Source: Crotophaga sulcirostris (Eukaryota > Chordata > Aves > Cuculiformes > Crotophagidae). Taken from it: a stretch of 64,000 nt of DNA. The DNA lies in contig VYZB01000272.1 in NCBI GenBank assembly GCA_013397455.1, forward strand, positions 757,201 through 821,200. Reading direction: 5' to 3'. A program made the translations under genes and the position numbers. Shown one piece after another: positions 23,701 to 35,700 of this stretch. The notes beneath the pieces were generated by a model that was not told the origin of the DNA, did no database searches, and worked only from the letters and a program-made list of their open reading frames with translations. Each line of letters begins with the position of its first letter. Position 1 is the first letter of the stretch.

Positions 23701-26700
23701 CTGATTTGAAATGTGCAGAAATATTCCAGAGCATTGGAGTCAAACACACTGGATGCAGGAGAGGCAGAGCAATTGCAGGACTCTGCCACAAGCGAGCTTT
23801 GCCCTCAGAAATCACTTCATGAGAAAAAAAACTACATAGTGAGCATCAGACATTTACCTTCCAGGACATTTCTACACTCTTCTAAAACTTGTTTTTTTGA
23901 TGCAAATTCTACCAGCCAAGATCCACTCATCCAGAAAGTGAGCACAGAAATTATTCAGCTTGTTCTGGTTAAGCACTTGAACAAGGCTGTCCCTGGACTC
24001 TTCTGTTTTGTAAAACTCCCATTTCTCTTAAAAGTGTTATGTAGGTCTTGATCTCACTATGAAAGAATTTCTGTGTTGACAGGTTAAGCAGATATTTGTT
24101 TGGATTTGTGTTCTTTGGAGAACTAACTTGTCCACCTCCTCCTTCCTTAAAGGGCGCTGGAAAGGCTAATAGTTTCAGCAGGGTTCCAATGTCACAACAA
24201 CTCCTGGTGATATCAGCCCTGGATTAAGTCTGAACACTAGCCTTGCTCACCTTTGCTGTGGCTGCTGGCTTAATTGGAGATCAGCTGCTCTCCTGAGTCA
24301 GGGAGAGGCTGCAGACCCCTGGAAACCTGCAAAGGGCTGAGCTTTTGCTGGAGGTTTCCTGAGGACAACACTCACGTGCCAGGAGCCTTGCTTTAACACA
24401 CAGACAGGAAGGCTCAGGACCTGCATCTGCAGCTTGAAAAGAGCAAAGGGGACATCAGGTCTGATGCTGGACATGTCAAAGTGCGCTGTGCGCTGACACA
24501 GGACCCACCTTGCATGTGGTGAATAGTCTGGCACTTTGTGGTAGGGAAACACTGCTCTGGAAACAGAGCAGTGATGGCTGCCCCATCCCTGGAGGTGTTC
24601 AAGGCCAGGCTGAATGGGACTTTTAGCCACCTGAGTCAATGGGAGGTGTCCCTGTCCATGGCAGGGGGTGGGACTGGGTGGGCTTTGTGGTCCCTTCCAA
24701 CCCACAGTATCACAGTATTACAAGATTGGAAAGGACCTCTGAGATCATCGAGTCCAACCTATAACCCAACACTAACACCAACCCATCATCTAAACCATGG
24801 CACTGAGTGCCTCATCCAATCTCCTCTTAAACACCTCCAGGGCTGACGACTCCACCACCTCCCTGGGCAGCGCATTCCAATGGCCAATCACCCTTTGAGT
24901 GAAGAACTTTTCCCTAATATCAGGCCTAAACTTTCCCTGACAAACTTGAGTCCATGTCCTCTAGTTCTGTCCCTGGTCACCTGAGAGAAGAGACCCTGCC
25001 TGACTACAACCTCCTTTTAGGTAGTTGTAGAGAGCAATAAGGTCTCCCCTGAGCCTCCTCTTCTCCAGGCTAAACAACCCCAGCTTCCTCAGTTGCTCCT
25101 AGTAGAACTTGTGCTCCACACCCTTCACCATCATCGTTGCTGTGCTCTGGACACATTCCAGTGTCTTGACATCTTTCTCGAACTGAGGGGCCCAGAACTG
25201 CACCACTGAACCCAAACCATTCTATGATTCTATGGTTCTATGAAAATACAACATGTAGGCATTCCCAGTTTGGACGAGTGCTCACCAGCCTTATCCATAT
25301 AAATCTTTAAGGTAAAGCAGATCAACAGCATCTCTATTGTGTGTAGCGTTTCTTCTGTTGCTTACCTGAGACGTAGAACTCGATGTGCCTCTCTTCTTCG
25401 CCGATCTTGTTTGAAGCTATGCAGTAATAGATTCCTGACGCTCTGCAGTTTTCCATGGTTAGTGTGCTCACAATCTGTCAAGCAAAGAGGAAGAGTAAAG
25501 GCTCTGAATGTGGTGTAGGCTTAACAGACAGGCTTGAGAGTAGTGGGGAACTGTGTGTGCCATGGAAGGAAAACAGTTAACAAAGCAATTTCTAGTAATG
25601 AGTGATGCTCACAAACAGAAAAGTGCTTCTGTTAGGTTTTTGGTCTCTCACCTCACATGACCTTTGACATCACCTTAGCCCAGTTAATTTTTGTCCTTCC
25701 TCATTCCTGAACCTTCCCCTTTTTTCCTTCCAGTCTCCCTAGTGAAAATCAAGGGTCCCTTTAACACCCTGCTTAGGGCTTCCTTGGACAACATCAGCAA
25801 AACACTAAAGTGAAGGACCTGGAAGGTTCATCTAAGGCATTGGAAATGAAGCCCCACATCCATCTATTTTCTTTTCTGCTTTTCAGTTGTGGTTTCTGTG
25901 GGTGACACCCACATTTCCATGGGAAGAAGGTAATTTCTATGGATGGACTACAAAGAATACGGTAGGATTTTGCTTTGCTTTGCTCTGTTCCAACCCCAGA
26001 GGAGGGAGTGATGTGAAACTTTTGGGCCCTTGTTCACTCAAAAATTGTGCTTGGAATCCCCTTGGTTCCATAATCCTTCCTCAGAGCCTGACCAGAACTG
26101 GTGTGTTAAAGAAGGAAGAAGGAGAAGATGCCTGTGCTAAAATACTTGGCAAATGCAGAAGGAAAGGGGGGATCATGAAGGAGAAGGAAGGAACACTTGT
26201 CCTGAGCTTCACTACACAGAAAAAGGAAATGGTTCAGACTTTCAAACACAAACACATTCTGAAGAACTTGTGTTACCTAAGCATCCTAAGCCCAGCTTCT
26301 GTAAAGGGCCTGCCTAGTGAGGAGCCAGCCACATGGCACTCTCTGGTCCTGCCAGGATGTGGCATCACAAGCTCGTGGAGAACTATCCATGGGTCACAGC
26401 TTCAGGTATTTCCAGTACTTCCTTTGGACTACTAGTGAGAATGCAGGGTCTGACCCACCAACAGAGATATTCTTGCAAGATTGCTTCCCTTCCCCTGCAG
26501 TCGTTCACCTGAGTAGCTCTGAGCCCACACATTTAGAAGAAATATCACTTTCTTTGCCATCCTCTCTAAGGACTTTGAGAATCAAAACTTATAACACCCT
26601 CTGGCCCTTTGTCCTTATCTCCAGAGAGGGCTTTGAAGTGCACAGAAGCATCTCTGGACTTTCTTTTTAATATCCTAGACTAAACTCACCCAAGACATTC

Positions 26701-29700
26701 CTTTACTCCTCATAAAGTTGTACCATGAATGTGTCCGTATCTGTGCAGGATGTATTTTCTGAAAGTTATTTAAGATCCTCTGAGATTTGGCACTTTAAAT
26801 CCTGCAGGGAAATGAGTTTCAAAGGCTTTGATCCCATATGCATTTTGCGTTCTAATGGAGAACATTTCCAGCAGAAAAATGGGTAACTAGGAAAGTATCT
26901 CTTGGACTTTTCATGGGCACCAAATACAGACATTAATCAGGAATAGGGACAACCCAGATTTCGGCATGAAAACAGGAGAACAGTAAACCCAGCTCCCTCT
27001 GGTGTCTCCTAAAGAAAGAGTTGTGCAGTCCTGTTTTATTTACGGTGTGAAAAGAGCTCTAACGTGGGTATAAAATCACTCAAAGCACCAGTCTGCTCCT
27101 CCTCCTGCAACAGTGGGCCCAATGCCAAGGGTCAGAAACGTGTACGTGTGCCGAGTGCTGCCCTGGCTTTGAGCAGCAGAAGCTGCCTCCTGAGTTACTA
27201 CTGAATCAGGACCAAGGTCTTTCTTCTCGGGATTACTGGATCTTAGAATTTTCTATTTGGGAATAGAAAAAGCCAATGCAAATGTTTGTGCTGAGGACAG
27301 ATGGAATACATTTGGACAGCTATTTAACAGCTATTAGTCTTGCTAAGTGACAGCTCGAGATGGGGAGTCAAGGATAATCCTGTAGAGCCAGTTCAAATCA
27401 CAAAGGAAATATAATTATCCATTTTGGAATATGGCCAAATGTTAAGGGTGACACTGGGATTCTTCTAAACACTGATGCGGTGCCCCAAGCTGCATTTGGT
27501 GGCCCAGAGGTAAATGCACAGACGTGCATGAACACACACAGGCGCTGCTGTCTCTGTGTGACTCCAGAACAATCTGACATGGGAGTTCAGAAAAAAAACC
27601 CAGCAAATAGCTGTGCCGAGACCTAATCCTGGCTAATCTCAATTGCGTCTAAATGTGAAGGTGAAAAAGATGCAAAAACAATGGTGGGAAACAATCTGGG
27701 GACAAATTCTTGGGAAAAATCTACTGAGGAAAACAGAAAAAGTAATTTTCCTGTTTGTGTGCTCCATGTCACTGTTGTGAACTTGGGTATCACTTTGCTG
27801 CACACCTGAGCACAAGAGATAATGTGCTTTACTGTCTTGTCTTAGAACTCACACCTCCCAGAGTCCTCCAAACTCTGACTTTCAAACCAGTAGCATGCAG
27901 CAGAGAAATAGATGTGATTCTAGAGCTGGAAATGAAAGATTTTGAGTGATTTCCTTGTAATGAGATGAATATCTTGAAATCATTCTGCATCAGCTTTTCA
28001 CTCTCACTGTGTGCTGCTGTGTAATTCCCTGATACTGGGAGTCCGATTATCTTTACAGCATTTTAAGTGAAGTTTGCAGTTGCCAAACTAAACCTAATCA
28101 AGTTGCCAAACTAACCTAATCTTGGAACTGGCACTCAATAGAGTGATGCTTTGGAACACACACTTGCTATACCAAAGGCATCCAAATCTTCCTTCCCTCT
28201 GTAAGACCACATAGATTTGTCTTTTACGAAAAGGAACCTGAAAGAAACATGTAGGAAACCAGCAGTGGTGTCTACTTATTGCGGTGTCTGTAGATCACGG
28301 AGATCCCATTGGAAAGTAACCCCTCTTAACACAGGTGTTAACACCCAAGTTCACAATGTGGACATTTGGCGGTTGTTCATCACCTGTTACTGCAGGCAAC
28401 CCCAGCTAAACAACATTGAAGATCTGAAAATTGGTCACAGGGGCAGGTAGGGATAAAGATTTGTTCCTCTAAATGCCACCCCTGTACTTTCAATGCAACC
28501 AGTTCAAGGCTGTTCTGCAAAAAGAAGTTGAATGAGAAAATGGTTTGAACTTGAGCAACAAGGCATTGGAATCTTTTCCCATTATTAACAGTGAAAACTG
28601 CTTGCAGGCTTCTCTCTCAGTGGAGTGGCGCAATCCCAGAATTTGGGGACCTGTAGTATTGAGTGGAAAAAATTCCAAGGAGATAATCTCCTTTGTGTGC
28701 TTAGTCCATGCACCTGGAAAAGTATTTTCCATTCCTGGAATCAGAGCCAGAATAGAAAAGTTTGGGACCTGTTGGCATTTGCCAAACCTGGACTTATGGA
28801 ATCACAGAAAGAGCTGCACTTCACGAAACTGCTGGTGGTCCTGTCAACCTGGTGGTCTCCAGTCCCAACTCTTGCTCAAAGCAGGGCTCACACCAAAGCT
28901 GTTTCCCATGTCTTCTACTTGGAAAGCTCTGCTCCCAGATGGCACTTTCCACTAAGCCTAAAGAATGATGCCACTGTGAAACCTGCAATTGCCTTGAAAC
29001 ACTGAATCTCTTCAGTGAAATCACTGCTCACCAACTCTTGACAGCCTGGAAGCCTGCAGTTTGTAGTTTGCCTTCCACTCACTGCCCTAGTCCAGAGCAG
29101 TTCAGACTAAGTGACACATTGTCTCCTGCCAGTGTACCTCAGGCACAGACTGTGGTCGTTCAGTTCTTGCTTCTGCGCAGCCTGCACTGGAACCAATTGT
29201 AATTAATAATAAATTATTGGTATGTCATGTCTAGACATCTTCCGAGCGGGAGTTCACTGCATGCCAAACGCCAAACATCCTTCCGACCAATTTTGATTGC
29301 CTGTGTTGAATTTGGAACTAAGGGGCTCCGTTTCCTATTACTTAACCTAAAGGCCACCCAATCCTGTGGGCCCAAAGAAGGGATTATTAGCTAATAAATG
29401 ATTACTATGAAAGAATAAGTTTAAAACTCAATAAGAAAAGAAGTAGCAGGCCTGATCTCTGAAGAACAGCTATGACAAGTAAATAGACATCGCTGCTGGG
29501 AAACCTCATAATGGAAGAGTTCAATGGAGTCCATATGTCCTGCGCTGTAACATTCTGAACTGATAAAACCAGGATATTTTAGAAGCAGCCAAACAACATT
29601 CCACAGCCATATACCATGAGTGTTTTAAGACATCTTGTAGTAAGGAAAGAGCAATGAAACCTTTTTTTTAAGCTGGAGCCAGCATGAATTAATATATCTT

Positions 29701-32700
29701 GTTATTCCTTGCTTTCTCTTTCCTTTGTCTGATCCCTCCCTCCAACGGTTGTAGTTAACAGTTTGTCTCCCTTTCACTTCATTAGCTGTATGTGGGTGAG
29801 GATGAGGAGTAGAAAAAGTGGGTGGAAAACTTCTCAGCTGTCTAACTCTGGCAGAGCTGGAGTGGAGAGGGCTGGAGGGAGATGGAATTATAGGAACTTC
29901 ACCACGACCCTCCAAAGAGAATGTTCAGCCAGCTCCCAATCCATCTACTTGAATGGCACAGGCTAACACTTATTTTTATAACCTGACAATTCTGATCCAT
30001 TATATGAATTTATTCGTTCAAAACATGCTAAAGGTTGGACTGAGGACACGTGAGGAGAGACGTCTGTGAGCTGACTGAGAACTTTTAGGGTTTGCTCTCC
30101 TCTCTGGCAGTGGCATTTCGCTCCCTGCAAAATGTAGTACTGTGTCATCAGGAACTGGGCTGGACGAGGCAGGAAACTGGGGAAAATCAGAGGTTTGAGG
30201 TGCCTCTGGAGGAGCTGGTGTGCAGGATTGACTGATCACTCTCTTGCCGAAGGCAGGTGAGTAGGTGTTGGTCAGTTGTGAGCGTTCACCACCCCCAAAC
30301 TTCTTCCTCACACCCAGTGACTGCAGGTGATTTCAGAGAGCATGGAAGGCAGAGGGCCATTGCTGGTGTCCCTCCTGCATGCCGGCCTCTCCCAAGCAGA
30401 CCTGCCAAGGCCAGTGTAGTCCATGTGCTCCTGTTCTTGTGTAGTGCCTGGCACATCTGGACCGGTGTCCCAGCAAGGGGATGCTTTATTCAAACCCCAA
30501 ACCGTGTGACTGCTCGCCTTCCCCTGCAGAGACCGATGTGACAGGCCTTATGGGAGCTCACTGGGTCAGGCACCTGCGCAAGGTGACAGATTGAAGCAGC
30601 CCTGTGAAGTTGTTAACACATCACATCCTACTGTAATGCAGTCTTTTTGTTCCTTCAAGAGGTTTAAACCTGGCATTTTGGGGTCAGTTTTTTTGAGTGG
30701 TTATGAACTTTACAAGCAAAAGAGATGCACGGGTTTCATTGCAGAAACATCCACATGGCCAGGCCACGGTCTCATAGATGCATGAAAGGGAGAAAAGAGA
30801 GGAAAAGAAACCCCCAAGGACTGAATTATGTATGGATCTTGCTGTTCTGCTGTGAGCTCTTCTCACAGGCTCAGACCAGTGTGATCAGTTTACTAACAGG
30901 AAGAAAGAAAAGAAAATCACAACCTGGCTCCTTGCGACTTGTAGAGGAAATTCATGCAATTGATGTGATTCTGGGTATTTCTACTTGTGGTAGAAAGCAG
31001 CCTTGGAGCTACACAGGACTTTAAACTACAAAGTGAAAAGTTCAATATTGACTCAAAACCACCAAGAAAACTAAGCCTGCACGATTCAATTGCATCAACC
31101 ACTGTTTGACCAGTGAAGTCCATCATCATGCTAACAAAAACCACATGGGTTTTCTTAGGGATGAGACTCAGTCTTTAGAAGATAGAAGAGGGGGAAACTG
31201 ACTTCTCTCTTTGTGCTAATAATTATGATGCAGATGACAAGAGACCTCAATTTTACATACCACTTCTGGTCAAATAGATGACTAAAGAGCTGGATATAAT
31301 CAGAAATCACATCAAGCACCAGTGGCCTGCTGGAAAAATCCTCACTTTCTGCTCTGCACTCCACCTTTCAAGCACAATTTTGGATCTGGTAGTTCTTGGG
31401 GGTTTGCTTCTAGATCCTTAGCAGCTCTGAAAAGTTAATGCGTTTTTTCAGACGTCGCTGAGACAGCAGGTATTGCTGCACTTTCTGCCCTGAGACTCCA
31501 GCTATCATTGGGCAGCCTCAAATCACACAGGAAAAATACCCAATCTCAACTAATCCCAGCTTTATAGCACAGTCAGTAAAAGCCACTCTCAGTCGAAAGG
31601 CAAAATCTTTATGATTTAATCTGGCGAGTCATAGCAGAAGAATTGCTTGCTAGGCTGTGGTGGGAATGGATTGGGCTGTTTCCTGTCTATGCCTTTTCTG
31701 GTGGGAATAACAACTGATAAAACACAAGGAAAAGTCTGAAGGCTTTTAGTTTTCATCAGTGTCTTCTTTTGAATTATATTCCATTATCTAAAGACTCCAC
31801 TGAAAACAGATAGTCTGGGACTTCAGCGGGGGGGGGGGGGGAAGGAGAGTGATCATCTGCTAATGTAAGCAGAGACTGAAAGTGCTGAAACTTGAGATTC
31901 GTGAAATCTAGTTTTATTAATTTGAATAAAAATTAATCAGGACATAAAAATTCTTAGGAAACACCTCAGAATGTGTTTTCAACCAGTGGATCAGCGGCAG
32001 ATTAAAATGATGACTATACTATAAATTGTAAATCATGTAACTTTGTAAAGAAGTATTTTTTATGAAACTTTAATAAGGAAATATGTAAAAGTTAAAGTTT
32101 AACAGTTGTGGGCTGAGTTTTTCAACATGTCTAAAAAAGGGAACAGTTCAGGATGCCCGGATTCTATAGAAAGAGCAGAAAGGGAATGCTGGGACAGCAG
32201 GGAGCAGCCTCGAGGCTGCTTGTGCTTCTTAAGGACATTGAGGGACTGGAACATGTGCAGAGAAGGCAAACAGAGCTGGTGAAGGAGCTGGAGAACAAGT
32301 CTTACGAGAGGCAGCTGAAGGACCTGGGGTAGTTTAGCCTGGAGAAAAGGAGGCTGAGGGGAGACCTTATCACTGTCTACAATTGCTAAAAAGGACATTG
32401 TAGTGAGGTGGGTATTGGTCTCTCCTTCCAAGTGACAGGTGATGGGATGAGAGGAAATGCCCTCAAGTTGCACCAGAGGAGGTTCAGACTGGGTATTAGG
32501 AAAAAGTTCTTCACTGAAAGGGTTCTCAGGCAGTGGCAGAGGCTGCCCAGTGAGGTAGTGGAGTCACCATTCCTGGAGGTGTTTAGAAGATGAGTAGGTG
32601 GTGTGCTCAGAGATGGTTTAGTAGTGGACAGGTATGGTTGGACTCAACGATCTCAAAGGTCTTTTCCAACTGAAGGATTCTATGATGCTATGATTTTCTT

Positions 32701-35700
32701 TCTAGGGAAATCTAATGATAGGGGAAAACTGGGAAGTCCGTAATCAAGCACCAACTTGGACTGCAAGTGTGTTTGGAATGCCACACTGGATCCAGGAGCT
32801 CTACAGCACTCCTGAAACGTCCCGTTCAGAGACTGCAGCTAAATGCCATCTCAGCTCCACCAGCAGACTAAAATCTCAGCCAGTTGCATATTTAACTCAG
32901 CAAAGTTTGTCAAAGAAGAATTGGGAGTGGTGTATGAATGCATACACCAAAGAAAAATGTTTGTGATGTTGAAGTGCCTCACCATCCCAGCATGTGGGAC
33001 AATTCAGCAACCAACCAGTATTTTTGAGTCACACCAACTGTGAAACCCTTCACTTTTCTACGGGGATTAACAGAACTTTAAGGCTGATCATCAGATCTAA
33101 ACTGAGCTCCTGGACACCAGACTGTATATTCAGACAAACTGTGTATATGGAGAGAAACAATAGCCTTGAGAGCTGTAAAACTCTTGGCAGTCCATGTCTT
33201 AGAAAACGAAGAAACTTTGTAGGTGCATATCACCAGCATCCATTTTTCACAGGTAATCAGCACTTTGTAGGTAGTTACTTTTACCTAAGATCTAAAATTC
33301 TTAAGAGAATACATGAAGAGCAGAGCTTAAGGGACACTGTGCCATCTAAATAAATCTGATTTATAAATATCTTCCAGCAATGGGAAAACTCAGGAATGAA
33401 ATGTGAATGCTGCTTCTCTCCTTCCCAGCCTGCTCTCCAGGTTTTCAGAGCTCTGCTTTAGATTATGTTTAGAGCTGGAAAGTCTCCATGAGAAAGAGCA
33501 GATGGCTAAGGCACTGATCGTGCCAGATGCTGATTTAGTCTGATCCCAATCCAGAAGAGCACTTTAGCTTTGTGCTTAACTTTGAGCATGGGAGTAGCCC
33601 AAGAGTGTTTAAAGGTGTACCAGGATACAAACAGCGGCATTCAGCACCTTGCAGAATTAGGCATGAAACCATCTGGAGCATCCACCTTGAAACCTGTAGC
33701 TGCAAAACCACTCCTAAAGCCACAACCCGCTGGCTGATTGTGGCTTGTTTTGTTTGATTTTGGCTGGTTTTTCACTGTTTTTGTCTGATTTTCTTTCTTT
33801 TTCTTTTTTTTTTATTTCTGATTTTTGTTGATTTTCACATTTTAGATTATTTTCACTTGGTTTTGCTGATTTTGGCTGATTTTTGCTAGTTTGGGCTGAT
33901 TTGTTTTGATTTTGGCTCATTTTCAATTATTTTGGCGAATTTTTGCTTGGTTTGGCTGATTTTGGCTGACTAATGGAAGTCCAGCAGGGGTAACACAACT
34001 GCCTGGGTTGGACCCCTGCACTCTCTCCAAAGAAGAGCCTGTGACTCTACAACAGGACAACTGCAGCAATTTCTTAAGGATTAGCATGGGCGTATGGGAA
34101 CAGGATCACCCAGGTACCCAGGAGACATTTCACAGATGATTAGGAGCTGGGACCTGTGCAGTTCATGCAGGAAATGTGCTCCCAGTGCTGTTCAGGGGAA
34201 GCAGACAGGGAAGTGCAGAAGGAAGGAGGTCTTCCCTCCTTCATTGGCTCAGTAACGTGGTTGGCAACCCAAATGGGCAAAGAAAAGCCACGAGCTCCAG
34301 CTGAAGCAGACAGGTACCACAGGTGTTTATACACTCTGAAAAGTAGACCAGCTATTGCTGGCCACCACTGGCCTCGGAAATGGCACAGCCATTTAAACCC
34401 TCCTGCTGGGAGAGTAGGACTGGGCAGGACAAAGTTCTGTCTCTAAGTGCTCAGCATTTTAACGAAATTCGAGTTCTTATCAGTCACAGGCGCTTCACTG
34501 GACCCCCTGCTGCACTGAACCAGTCTCACACTTTCTCAAGACTGAGGGAGACAGAGAGGTTTTTGACCCAAAAGTCTTTGGAGAGCTTTAAACAGATTAT
34601 GTGACATCATTTCCAGAATCCTGGCTTTTTTAAACAGCAGTGGTCTGAAAGTGATCCCAGGACTGTGGAATTCAAAGCATGCTGACAACCCACGGCAGCT
34701 TGGGAAGTGCTGGGAGAGATCTCTGCGTCCCCTCCAGAGAGCCCACTGCCATTCCATGACTTCATTGCTCGGATGTTCATCAGACACATACCTTTCTTTT
34801 ATCTCCGTGCTTCATGGCGATGCTTTCAATGCTGCTGATCTTGTTGCCTATGAACATGTTCTCCTGAACCACAACTTTTTGCCCATGGGGGTTGCACCTG
34901 GAGGCAGAAAAGCAAAGGTGATAGTCAAGAACAGATAATCCAGGGAGGAGTTTTTAAAGGAAGAGAATATCATTCTTAGACAATCTTAGGTCTTAAAAAC
35001 TCCTAGAAGCTGTCACTGCCAGATATTGTCACCTCTTTGTGACACTGTTGTATTCTTTCATTGCATCATTTCACAATAACTTACGAAGCACCTTGACAGA
35101 GGCAGGCAAACATCACCATGTGACCAGCACGGACCCCCCCTCAGCTTTCTGAAGATTGAAAATGGAAAATACTGGACAATGAATTAAGCCATGTGAGTTT
35201 AATCTGGCTGATATGAACTATACTCCAACTCAATGGAGTTGTAGTTTTTAAGTGCTCTTTTAACACTCGCAGTGCATTTCAAAATTCAAAATGCCAGAAC
35301 TGTGAATGGTGCTGAGTGTCTGTCCATCTGCTCAGCTTTGCGACATGAAGTGCAGGCTGAGGGAGGCACACAGATAAATACTGGGATAACAATAGCAGAA
35401 GGCCCCTTTTATGTTGCAAGCTCCCCAGCAGGCAAATAGCCACATCCCAGCCAGTAATCAATCCTCATTTTTTTAATTACGGTCAAGGAGCAGTGCCCAT
35501 AGCATGTTATATGGAAAGGTAGATCTGCACTGTTCCAGGCAAAAGGCTTTTCTATCTTCTTGAGCTACAGCCCTTGGAATAAAGGAGCCTTCGCACGCTT
35601 AAGAGTGCGAGGGTTTCAGCAAGGCCAGAGCTCCAGGCGTCCTGGCTGAGGGTGTTGCCAGCTCTGCAATTCCAGGCAGCCTTGCATTTTAAATTGCCAG

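Larger units (their letters stand above)
15958..25365 (-). other. KDRL intron 12
   Basis: Intron of 9.4 kb. It holds a pentanucleotide array, at least seven CR1 copies including a nested pair, and otherwise unrecognised sequence. Confidence 0.8.
25475..34791 (-). other. KDRL intron 11
   Basis: Intron of 9.3 kb. From 25.5 to 32.2 kb I see no CR1 at all; it contains only a 23-bp direct duplication (28080-28121), a G run and the CR1 at 32231. A degenerate T-rich tandem repeat follows at 33.7-34.0 kb. No gene recognised. Confidence 0.75.

Noticed and set aside
25887..26435. 182-codon plus-strand open frame
   Set aside because: No recognisable domain, no splice or promoter context, low-complexity composition; lies in intron 11 antisense to KDRL. 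Treated as chance.
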